From Platynereis dumerilii (lineage: Eukaryota > Annelida > Polychaeta > Phyllodocida > Nereididae), in assembly GCA_026936325.1 (NCBI GenBank), contig JAPTHN010000003.1:82201006-82265005 (forward strand): a DNA stretch of 64,000 bases. The letters run 5' to 3'. Positions within the stretch are counted from its first letter, which is position 1; each line of letters opens with the position of its first letter. Below are positions 49,807 through 59,757 of the stretch, one piece after another. Below the pieces are notes generated by a model. It was not told the origin of the DNA. It saw only the letters and a list, made by a program, of their open reading frames with translations, and made no database searches. Made by a program: the position numbers and the translations under genes.

Positions 49807-50312
49807 TATCACGGCCTAATAGGGAAGGAAGAGGATGAATAACGGAGAAGGCTTGAGCTATTAGGAGGAGGCACAAACTAAGGAGGAGTTAGTCTGACTA
49901 TTTCTTCTGACAAGAGAAATTTATGCAGAAACATAACGGAGGAGGTGGAAAGCAGAGAGGTGCTAGGGAGGAGCCAGTGAGAGAGCTATTATTATTACTA
50001 AATTATAAGGAGCCTCAAGAACTAAGGAAGAGGCAGAAAGGGAGAAAGCAGAGAGAATGGAGCAACAGATGGAGAAGACATAAAATTATGTCATGGAGAG
50101 GGCAGAGAGGGAGGAGAGAAGATATGTTGGGGAGGAGAGAAAAGCTGTTGAGGAGGAAGAAGGAAGGACAAGGGAGGAGACAGAGGAGAAGACCAGAGAG
50201 TGGAGGCATTAAGGAGAAGGCAGAGAGAGAGTACTGCAAGAGGCCCAAGAGATGAGGGTGGGTGAAGAGACAGAGGAAGCAAGGGCTAAGGAGGAGGAAA
50301 GAGATATTGGTA

Positions 50313-50621
50313 GATAGATAGATAGATATGGTAAGTGCAGCCCTCTAAGCCCAGTTCTGGGCGCTCACGAGGGTTGATTGATGAGATGAGAGAGAGAGCG
50401 GGAGTCCTCAACATGTTACACATTTACCCCATGTGAGGGATCTTTTACTTGCCCAGCACAGACACTGATACAAGGGGCCGCCAATTTAACGTCTCATCCG
50501 AACGACATCCAGCTGAGATTTTGCTCATAAAGGTCCACTGAAAATTTTGGGTTCCCCACCCGGGGTTCGAACCCATGCAGGCAAAGACCTTCAGCGGAGG
50601 AGACTAGAACTGGGTTGCGAC
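50313..50621 (-). mobile_element. tRNA-headed SINE with TATC tail
   Basis: On the minus strand the head (from 50621) contains a pol III B-box-like GGGTTCGAACCCC. A body follows with GCTGGATGTCGTTCGGATGA and GACGTTAAATTGG, then AACATGTTGAGGACTCC and GCGCCCAGAACTGGGC, ending in ACCATATC and (TATC)n. The tetranucleotide tail stands in the place of poly-A. A truncated copy lies at 36981-37112. The GGATGAGACGTTAAA block resembles the conserved central domain seen in some metazoan SINE superfamilies, from memory only. Confidence 0.8.
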
Positions 50622-51641
50622 AGAAAGGGATAATGCAGGGAGGGGAGAGTCAGAGATACAGTACAACCCAAAATAAAGTATGACTACCCCAGCAGGAAGG
50701 AAGAATCAGCCACTACTTTACCCTTTCACACCTTTTGACTCCCCCCAAATCCCTTCCTACATTTTCCTACTTAAAACGACCTTTTAAAATTACATTTAAT
50801 TCACATTTAGCCAATAGCCAACACCAATTCAAACTCCATCTCCCCCTTTGTGTTTGATTTCTTCGATATTGTGCCCCTTTGCTAATTGCAATTTCATTGA
50901 CAGCTGTTTTAATCTGGGATAAGGTTGAGTTAAGGAGTCAAAGGTAGTTGTAAGGAGATTTGGGGTGGAGTGGAGAAAGGAGGGTAAAATAGGTAAACAG
51001 AGGACTTCTGACAGGAAATTTTCTTACTTTATTTTGGGTTGTACTGTAGCTATAATGAGAGTAACCGGAGAGGTATAGGAGGATAACATGGAGGAGGGTA
51101 TGGCTATGGAAGAGATGGAAAGGGAGAAACCCAGAGAGAGAGAGAGGAGAAGGAAGTTTGGAAGGAGGCATAAGTGAGGGAGAGGGCAGGGATGTTTTTA
51201 AAGAGTAAGGTGACTGAAGAAGGAGTAGGCACAAAGGGATTAGAATATTTTCGAAATTCAACTCCAAGAGTAGAAGAAGATCGGCAAGAGCGGGAAAGGA
51301 GGCATGAGAGAGTCTCATTGTACCCCCCTCCCAAATTATTCACATTATCTGAGTTCAAAATGCCATTGTGCCACAGTCTTTTGCTTTTGGAGTTTTTGTT
51401 CCCTCTTTTCTTCACTTTCCCTTTTTCGAAATTAGCGGAGGTTCTGTTAGATGCGGGGCAGTGCAAACATACCGTTCACACCCCCTGGCAAGAATTTTGT
51501 ACTTTGGTGTAGAGCCATACTGACATTCTGTTAAACAGCAATACAACTTTGCATGCTCATTGCTCATAGGGCCATGCCTGCTCTATCCCTCAAGACCATT
51601 CAGGGTTTCTTTGTGAGGGGGAATATTTATCCACCCGATTA

Positions 51642-52036
51642 GGGACCGTTCAAAATTTATGATTGGGGGGGAGTGGGAGTTTTGCTGGAACTTCCTGTCA
51701 AAATTGATAACCCCCCCCCCCCCCCTGAGTTTCATGTGGATTTTTAGTACCCCATCCTTAGGTTTTACGCATATTTTTAGTACCTCCCCCCCCTCGAAAT
51801 ACAAAGCAATACACACACATATATGGTCACCCGTACAGATTCGTGGACTGTTTCACTTAAAAAGGCGTAGATAAAGTGAGTGTATACACTTTTTATAACA
51901 TTTTTTCTTAGTTAAAATTTCTTACCCCCCTTGGAAAAGTTGTCAAAAATTAATAACCCCCTTGAAACACGTGTGAAAAGTTACTACCCCCTCAGCCAGA
52001 ACTCCCACCCCCCATTCATAAATTCTGAACGGTCCC
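51642..52036. mobile_element. 395-bp MITE with TTA duplication
   Basis: GGGACCGTTCAAAATTTATG and its near-perfect inverse close the unit. TTA flanks both sides (51639-51641 and 52037-52039), as in PIF/Harbinger-type insertions. Poly-C runs and repeated TACCCCCT-type motifs lie inside. Confidence 0.8.
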
Positions 52037-52549
52037 TTATGTGTTAAAAATCAATACAGATGCCTACTTCAATTTTTGGGTGTACAGTGCATATCGCAAC
52101 ATTGCCCTGTGCCCATCCAATTAAAGCACCTCTCATATGGATGAGTCATATCATGTAAGCTTTTTCTTGGCAAAATTGCATAAAATCTCACCACCACTTG
52201 AAATAAAAGAAAATTATTCTTATAACTCGTCTTTCAAAAATACTACCAACAAGGCATATTTAAAGAAATTCTGAAAGGTCCCTCAAATGGAGCACTGTTG
52301 TTTCTTGAGCAATGATTACATTTATTTTTGTTTGGAAATAAATCTAATCAAAAAGCATTGCAGTCCGCGTGAAACGACATTCGCGGATTCTCGCAAAAAT
52401 GCGTAAGACCATTATGGATTCAAGGGGGAGTTTGGGATGTGGGGGGGTGTGTACACACCCTACACACCCCCCCTGGCTACGGGCCTGTGTCCCATATAAG
52501 CTCATGTAGTTACACATACATGGATACATGCATGGTAGTATAAACAACG

Positions 52550-55500
52550 ATGGCGGGCTTCAAACATATACTACTCAAAATAGTAATGAAGATTTTCAAT
52601 GTGGTTTACAGCATACTGCAATCTGTGGGAATAGAGTTGATACCAGTGAGTCTTGATGAAGTTGTCCGGGAGTTAACGGCAGCAGAAAAAGAAGAATTTC
52701 TGAAGCAGGATTTTATTGAGCCTGTGAAATTCATAGTGGAAGCATGCAACACACCGGGAAACTCAGTTTCAGGGATCCAAAGATTCTTCTTAACCCAGAT
52801 GATCAGGTATTTGGCTACATATTTGGGCAGGGAAATGAATATCGCCTTAATAAATAAATACAAGGCATAAGTTTATGTAGTAGGCATAGAAATTAAAATG
52901 CATTATTCTATCTACTTATACATTGTATCTACTTATCTACCACAAGATGCTCAACTTGAAATTATTGTTCAGATGTGATTTTTTCTCTTAAAGTGTTTTC
53001 ATGCATTTATTGTTTAGTTGTTACACTTTACAGGCTCCAGATACAAAATCTTTCGGCCGTAAAAATGGAAGTTGCGAAAAACCCTGACATCCTCACTGTA
53101 AGTCAAATCATTGAAATAGCTAGTCTAACTTCATATGGCACTCACCTTCCAACATGCAACCTTAAATCTTCAGAATGGCTATAGTTTAATTTTTATAGAG
53201 CTTCTTTTTACATTACAGACGCCAGTGGATGGACCCATAGTGATCATCGGTCTTGCTCGCTGTGGCACCACCATGTTGCACAGGCTTCTGGCCTGCGATC
53301 CCCAGTTTGTGTCTCCAATGACCTGGGAGATGATGAAACCCACCCCTGCCGGAAGGCCAGAAAACTGGAGAGAGAGTCAGAGGTTCAAAGAGGCCTGCAA
53401 AATGTTTGGTAAATTAATTGGGCTGCAGCTTTCTGGCTTTGAAAGAAAGGAAGAAGTTCTTCAGTTCTTGCAAGAATTGGTTGAACCATATTTTATATAA
53501 TTTCAAGCGGTATACATGTCTTGAGAACCGTTGATTTTCAATAATAATATATATTTATATTTGATCATCTGCACACATTTTTTTACCCATTTTTCCATAA
53601 TTTTGAACGCCAATGAGAGCACTTCCTGGCAAAAACATTATTTCATGTGATAATCATGTGATAAAATTCTAATCATACAATTATTTTCACCAGTGAATTG
53701 GTGGCTAAGTGGAAGAATGACACAAATATCTGAAAGAAAAAGCTGGGAGCAAAAACCAGTGGTTTAATTTGCAAATATACCCTAGTTTTCAACCAGAAAA
53801 TCACTGGTCAAGTGGAATCACACATTTCCTCCCAAGCTTTCCATACACTAGTTTTATCAGGTGGAAAACAGCATTTGTAAATTTAAATTTTAGGCTTCTA
53901 TGGTAGTTCAGATGGTGTTTCAACCTCAGTAAAACTAAAATTGAAAGCCATTTTGAAAGTCTTCAGGAATTATGGCACTTTTATTTTCAGATAGCATGCA
54001 AACTGCATTTCCTGACGATTTCCAAACTATGCACTACATTGAAGCCGACTCAAGTGAAGAATGTGTGATGATTTTGGGAAATTGTTTCCTCAATGTAGTT
54101 GATAGCATTCAACCTGACTTGGAAAAATGGAGAAAATTTCAAGTTTCTTGTCCCAGAGAATATTTGAAGAAGGCTTATGAACACTACAAACAGGCTCTAC
54201 AGTGCTTGTTTTACAAAAGTAGGTTGCTTCTGCCTCCTTGTAAGTTATGGTTTTTTTTTGTAAATGTAAAAAAAAGCAACTACAAATTTACAATTTAGCC
54301 TTCCTTACTTCTGAGAAATTTACTTTTGATAAGTAATGTAGTTATTTCATACCACATTTTGATGATTTTTTTTCTTATCAATCAACCTGAGATAGGGTAT
54401 TCTTGAGGCACTTCTTCTGGGGTCTGTAGGTAGGACAATCTCAATTTATATCATAAATGTAAATTTGATAAAAATTTTTGGCTTTAAATTTTTCTCCGTA
54501 GGCAGAAAAACTGGTTGGTCAGTCGATCCAAGCAAGCAGGAAAAATGAATATGCCTGACCTTATCAATTAATTGGCTGCTTATTCTTTCCCTAAAGCCAT
54601 TGCTGCATGCAGAAAAAGTAAATCGGAGTAATATTTAAATATTGGCCTTAATTGTTCTATATTACAGACTTGGATGGAAATAAGAGGCTCCTTTTGAAGG
54701 CTCCATCACATGCAATGTATCTTGATATGTACAGGAAAATATTGCCAAATGCCAAGTTCATCTTCATGCATCGCAATTTACAGACAATTGTTAATTCATC
54801 AACTTCTCTTTTGGATGGGGTGAGTATATTTTGGGAAGGAGCACCCTCGAAAGGGGTAGACACAAGTGGGGGAAGGGGAGCAGTGGTTTGAATGAAGAGG
54901 GAGGACAGGGTGGGGAAGGGGAGCAGTGGTTTCAACGAAGAGGGAGGGCATAGTGGGGAAGGGGAGCAGTGGTTTGAATGAAAGGGGAGGGCATAGTGGG
55001 GAAGGGGAGCAGAGGTTTGAATGAAGAGGGAGGGCACAGTGGGGAAGGGGAGCAGTGGTTTGAATGAAGAGGGAGGGCATAGTGGGGAAGGGGAGCAGTG
55101 GTTTGGATGAAGAGGGAGGGTATAGCGGGGAAGGGGAGCAGTGGTTTGAATGAAAGGGGAGGGCATAGTGGGGAAGGGGAACAGTGGTTTGAATGAAGAG
55201 GGAGGGCATAGTGGGGAAGGGGAGCAGTGGTTTCAACGAAGAGGGAGGGCATAGTGGGGAAGGGGAGCAGTGGTTTGAATGAAAGGGGAGGGCATAGTGG
55301 GGAAGGGGAGCAGAGGTTTGAATGAAGAGGGAGGGCATAGTGGGGAAGGGGAGTAGTGGTTTGAATGAAAAGGGGGCATAGTGGTGGAGGGGAGCAGTGG
55401 TTTGAATGAAGAGATAGGGCATAGTCGGGAAGGGGAGCAGTGGTTTGAATGAAGAAGTAGGCATAGTGGGGAAGGGGAGCAGTGGTTTGAATGAAGAAGT

Positions 55501-58500
55501 AGGCATAGTGGGGAAGGGGAGCAGTGGTTTGAATGAAGAGGTAGGCATAGTGGGGAAGGGGAGCAGTGGTTTGAATGAAGAGGTAGGGCATAGTGGGGGA
55601 AGGGGAGCAGTGGTTTGAATGAAGAAGTAGGCATAGTGGGGAAGGGGAGCAGTGGTTTGAATGAAGAGGGAGGGCATAGTGGGGAAGGGGAGCAGTGGTT
55701 TGAATGAAGAGGTAGGGCATAGTGGGAGGGGGGAGCAGTGGTTTGAATGAAAGGGGAGAGAATAGCTTGGGATGGAAGCAGTGGTTTGAATTAAAGAGGA
55801 GGACATAGTGGGGGAGGGGAGCAGTGGTTTGAATGAAAGAGGAGAACATAGTGGGAGGGGCAAACAGTGGTTTGACATAAAGGGGAGGGCATAGTGGAGT
55901 AGGGGAGCAGTGGTTTGAATTAAAGAGGAGGACATAGTGGGAGGGGGGAGCAGTGGCTTGAATGAAAGGGGAATGCATAGTGGGGAAGGGGAGCAGTGGT
56001 TTGAATTAAAGAGGAGGGCATAGTGGGGGAGCAGTGGTTTGAATGAAAGAGGAGGGCATAGTGGGGTAGGGGAGCAGTGGTTTGAATGAAGAGGGGGGTG
56101 CATAGTGGGGGAGGGGAGCAGTGGTTTGAATGAAGAGGGAGGGAATAGTGGGGGAGGGGAGTGGAGGTTTGAATTAAAGAGGAGGACATAGTGGGAGGGG
56201 GCAGCAGTGGTTTGAATTAAAGAGGAGGGCATAGTGGGGAAGGGGAGTGGTTGTTTGAATGAAGGGGGGGGGCATAGTGGGGGAGGGGAGCAGTGGTTTG
56301 AATAAAGAGGGAGGGAGCAGTGGGGGAGGGGAGTGGAGGTTTGAATTAAAGAGGAGGACATAGTGGGAGGGGGCAGCAGTGGTTTGAATTAAAGAGGAGG
56401 GCATAGTGGGGAAGGGGAGTGGTGGTTTGAATTAAAGAGGAGGGCACAGTGGGGGAGGGGAGCAGTGGTTTGAATGAAGAGGGAGGGAACAGTGGGGGAG
56501 GGGAGCAGTGGTTTGAATGAAGAGGGAAGGAACAGTGGGGGAGGGGAGTGGAGGTTTGAATTAAAGAGGAGGACATAGTGGGAGGGGGCAGCAGTGGTTT
56601 GAATTAAAGAGGAGGGCATAGTGGGGAAGGGGAGTGGTGGTTTGAATTAAAGAGGAGGGCATAGTGGGGAAGGGGAGTGGTGGTTTGAATTAAAGAGGAG
56701 GGCATAGTTGGGGAAGGGGAGCAGTGGTTTGAATGAAGAGGGAGGGCATAGTGGGGAAGGGGAGCAGTGGTTTGAATGAAGAGGGAGGGTATAGCGGGGA
56801 AGGGGGCAGTGGTTTGAATGAAAGAGGAGGGCTTAGTGGGGAAGGGGAGCAGTGGTTTGAATGGAAGAGCAGGGCATAGTGGGGAAGGGGAGCAGTGGTT
56901 TGAATGAAGAGGGAGGGTATAGCGGGGGAGGGGGCAGTGGTTTGAATGAAAGAGGAGGGCTTAGTGGGGAAGGGAAGCAGTGGTTTGAATGAAGAGGAAG
57001 GGTATAGTGGGGGGAGGGGAGCAGTGGTTTGAATGGAAGAGGAGGGCATAGTGGGGAAGGGGAGCAGTGGTTTGAATTGGAGAGGAGGGCATAGTGGGGA
57101 AGGGGAGTAGTGGTTTGAATCAAGAGGTAGGGCATAGTGGAGTAGGGGAGTAGTGGTCAGAATGAAGAGGGAGGGCATAGTGGGGGAGGGGAGCAGTGGT
57201 TTGAATGAAGAGGGAGGGTATAGTGGGGGAGGGGAGCAGTGGTTTGAATGAAAGAGGAGGGCATAGATGGGGAGGGGAGCAGTGGTTTGAATGGAAGAGG
57301 AGGGCATAGTGGGGAAGGGAAGCAGTGTTGAATGAAGAGTGACGGCAAGGGGGAGGGGGCAGTGGTTTGAACGAAGAGGGAGGGCATAGTGGGGGAGGGG
57401 AGCAGTGGTTAGAATGAAGAGGGAGGGCATAGTGGGGGAGGGGAGTAGTTGTTAGAATGAAGAGGGAGGGCCTAGTGGGGGAGGGGAGCAGTGGTTAGAA
57501 TGAAGAGGGAGGGCATAGTGGGGGAGGGGAGTAGTGGTTTGAATGAAGAGGGAGGGTACAGTGGGGGAGGGAAGTAGTGGTTAGAATGAAGAGGAAGGGC
57601 ATAGTGGGGAAGGGGAGCAGTGGTATACATTAAGGAGGTGGGACACAGTGGGGCAGGAGAGCAGTGGGTACAATGAAATGAGAGGGCAGAGTGAGGGAAA
57701 GTAACAGTGACTTGAATGAAAGGGTAGGGTATAGCAAGGGGAAAGAAGCAGCACTTGGTTTGAATGAAAGGGGAGGACATAGCGGGGGAGGGTATATTGT
57801 AACCTAATTTTATAGATAGAACTTCGACTATTATATTTTAAGTCAATCATTCAACATTAAAGCTGGGATCAATTGTATTCATTGAAAATGAAAATACAAT
57901 TATTAATTCAATAATTCCCTTTTAAATTTTTTTTCTGTTTCTTTTCTGAAAGCTGATGAGAATGCAGGCTATTGAAGGGGGCAATGATCTTGCCAAGAAG
58001 TGGACCTTGGATCTGTTCAAGGCTTGTTCTGAAAGAGCAGTGGCAGAATTTAAACAGATGGACAAGGTGCATTTTAATTAATCAACTTATTAGTCCTACT
58101 GCAAGACTTATGTTTTCATTTATGTGCGTCTGTTTGTCTGTCTCTCTGTCTTATATTTAAACAACCCACAGCAAAAACCACCAGACTGTTTCTTATGAAA
58201 TTACCATCATCATGATTGAGAGTTCATTAGATGATGTTGAAGGTTCTTGCAGGTAATACACCTGAATTGTCAGATACAGAATCTGATGTATGGTATACCG
58301 GTATAAAAATATACTTAAACTTAAAATATCTCTTGCTTGAGGCGCTGACCTGCTGTTGATTGAGCAAACTCAGTGCACAGTGTGACGTAAATAATACTAA
58401 TTGTTAGTTCTGCATTCATATAATACCTTAATGAAAGCGAGACTGCAAGAGAAGGAAAAACATGAGAGAGGTAGAAATATTATACCCTCCTCTCACTTCC

Positions 58501-58998
58501 TGTTGTCGGGAGTATGTCCCAGGCATCTCATTTTAGACTGTGCTCAAGAGGTTATACTTATATTCATTCAGTCATTGTACAGTATACATGCATGCATATG
58601 TATCATCGCAAACTTTATACATCTTTGGTATTATTTGCAGGTAGTACTTAAGCATGGTATACAATGTATTGATGATACATAAAATTTAATACCCTATATT
58701 ATCCTAATAAGTGGAGATGAACCCTTTACTTTTTCAGGATTCCTTCCTCATTATGGGCTACAGACAATTAATGAAAGACCCCATGGCGGAAGTTGGAAGA
58801 ATATACTCCCATTTCAAACTGGAATTGACACCAGAGGTCGAGGCAAACATGCGACGCCACCTTGAAGACAATAAGCAAAACAAATTTGGCAAGCACAAGT
58901 ATAACGTAGTTGAAAATCAAGTCACCAGAGAAGAACTGATCGACGTTTTTGGGGACTTGCTTGACTACTTAAAAGATACACAAGAGGATTTACTTTGA
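52550..58998 (+). CDS. PAPS-dependent sulfotransferase, Sulfotransf_3-like (7 exons)
   Basis: Seven exons join in phase at GT/AG sites: 52550-52806, 53034-53097, 53219-53408, 53991-54218, 54668-54819, 57953-58066 and 58738-58998 (stop TGA), giving 421 residues. The start has a good context (ACG before ATGG). Residues 5-32 are hydrophobic with few charges and may anchor or associate with a membrane. GLARCGTTMLH (118-128) is the 5'-phosphosulfate-binding loop. WEMMKP, then DSSEECVMILGNCF, LLLKAPSHA (254-262) and HRNLQTIVNSSTSL (281-294, the 3'-phosphate-binding block) follow in family order. GYRQLMKDPMAEVGRIYSHF and KYNVVENQV near the C-terminus complete the pattern. It would transfer sulfate from PAPS to an acceptor that I cannot name. 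The usual serine in the RSGTT loop is cysteine here. The length fits the family. Intron 5 is filled by a minisatellite. Confidence 0.88.
54869..57795 (+). repeat. 43-bp G-rich minisatellite, about 68 copies
   Basis: The unit is 43 bp and contains GAGCAGTGGTTTGAATGAAG, AGGGAGGGCATAGTG and GGGAAGGG. It starts about 50 bp after the exon 5 donor of the sulfotransferase gene and stops about 160 bp before the exon 6 acceptor. G runs on the sense strand could form G-quadruplexes in the nascent transcript. Antisense open frames of up to 520 codons across it come from the repeat lacking stops on that strand and are not genes. Confidence 0.97.
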
Positions 58999-59218
58999 GT
59001 TTATTGAAGTATCTTGTTAATTGCTGATCGGTGCACTCATATGACATGTCCTGGCTTTTTTAGAATGTCAATGAATTTATTATGATATAAGTCTTTTGCC
59101 TTTTTGGGGATGGATAATCATGATCAGGACTCTAAATATTAAATTAACTTTTTGTTTACTGTTGTTGTTTTTGTTTTCAATTCCAAGACTATAGCTAGTT
59201 CTGTTGACACATGGGGGG

Positions 59219-59451
59219 CAGGGGTGCCGGAAGGAAACGCAGACGGCAGGGGCGGTCGGACGAAAAAGGGCAAATCAAATTCATGTCAATTTTGTGAGAC
59301 AAAACTGTAACGCAAAGTAATATGATTATTTTGAATTGCCTATGTTTTTCATTACTATAAAAAGGGTACACCTTGCCCCCCTGACCCCTTGGAAAAAGGC
59401 AAGAGGGGCATTTGCCCCCCTGCGGCCCCCCCTGTTCCGGCACCGGGGAGG
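59219..59451. mobile_element. GC-rich MITE between sulfotransferase and METTL3
   Basis: GGTGCCGGAA near 59224 is inverted as TTCCGGCACC near 59431-59443. GGGGGCA and TGCCCCCC repeats lie within. About 230 bp and non-coding. It lies within the 760 bp separating the two genes, so it may sit in the METTL3 upstream region. Confidence 0.6.
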
Positions 59452-59757
59452 GGGTTACAATTTTATTGAGCATGCATTGAACATAAACTACAGTAGGTAG
59501 GCATACAACTGGACTGCACCAGCACCACAGACTTACCAGTAAATGGCTCTAATGGGTACTTGGATGAGTCAGAAACCTTGTTCTAGGTTAACATGGCGGA
59601 TGGAAAGATCACAGAAGACGGTCCGCCCTTTGATCCGCGCTTTGCGCTACGGTCCACGTTTTATTCGACCCCTGGTGGCACATCGCGAAACTACGGAAAA
59701 GGGAAAATTTTTGGAAGAAGTCGATCATCAATTTCGTGTAATTGGGAAGTTTACAGA

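Larger units (their letters stand above)
48950..51300. repeat. Purine-rich (GGAGGAG) tract
   Basis: Long A/G-rich stretches on the plus strand (GAGGAGG, GGAGGCA, AGAGAGG) broken by the inserted elements. Antisense open frames (for example 50015-50282 and 50938-51318) are low-complexity Leu/Ser/Pro products and not genes. Confidence 0.7.
48386..52487. mobile_element. 4.1-kb TIR element with TGTCC duplication
   Basis: CAGGCCCGTAGCCAGG is perfectly inverted at 52472-52487, and G-rich tracts with GTGTGT follow each end. TGTCC flanks both sides exactly (48381-48385 and 52488-52492). The interior is largely purine-rich and contains three later insertions: 49468-49806, the SINE at 50313-50621 and 51642-52036. 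No transposase recognised. The superfamily is not assigned. Confidence 0.65.

Noticed and set aside
49923-50282. Arg/Lys/Glu-rich plus-strand frame and Leu/Ser/Pro-rich antisense frames
   Set aside because: Translations of a purine-rich GGAGGAG tract. No domain and no conservation evidence.
50545-50621. A functional tRNA gene at the GGTTCGAACCC box
   Set aside because: No complete cloverleaf or acceptor stem. The sequence continues into a SINE body with a tetranucleotide tail.
54657-57780. Long antisense open frames (up to 520 codons) rich in Pro, Ser and Leu
   Set aside because: They are translations of the stop-free strand of the 43-bp minisatellite in all frames. They have no independent coding signal and lie in an intron of the sense gene.
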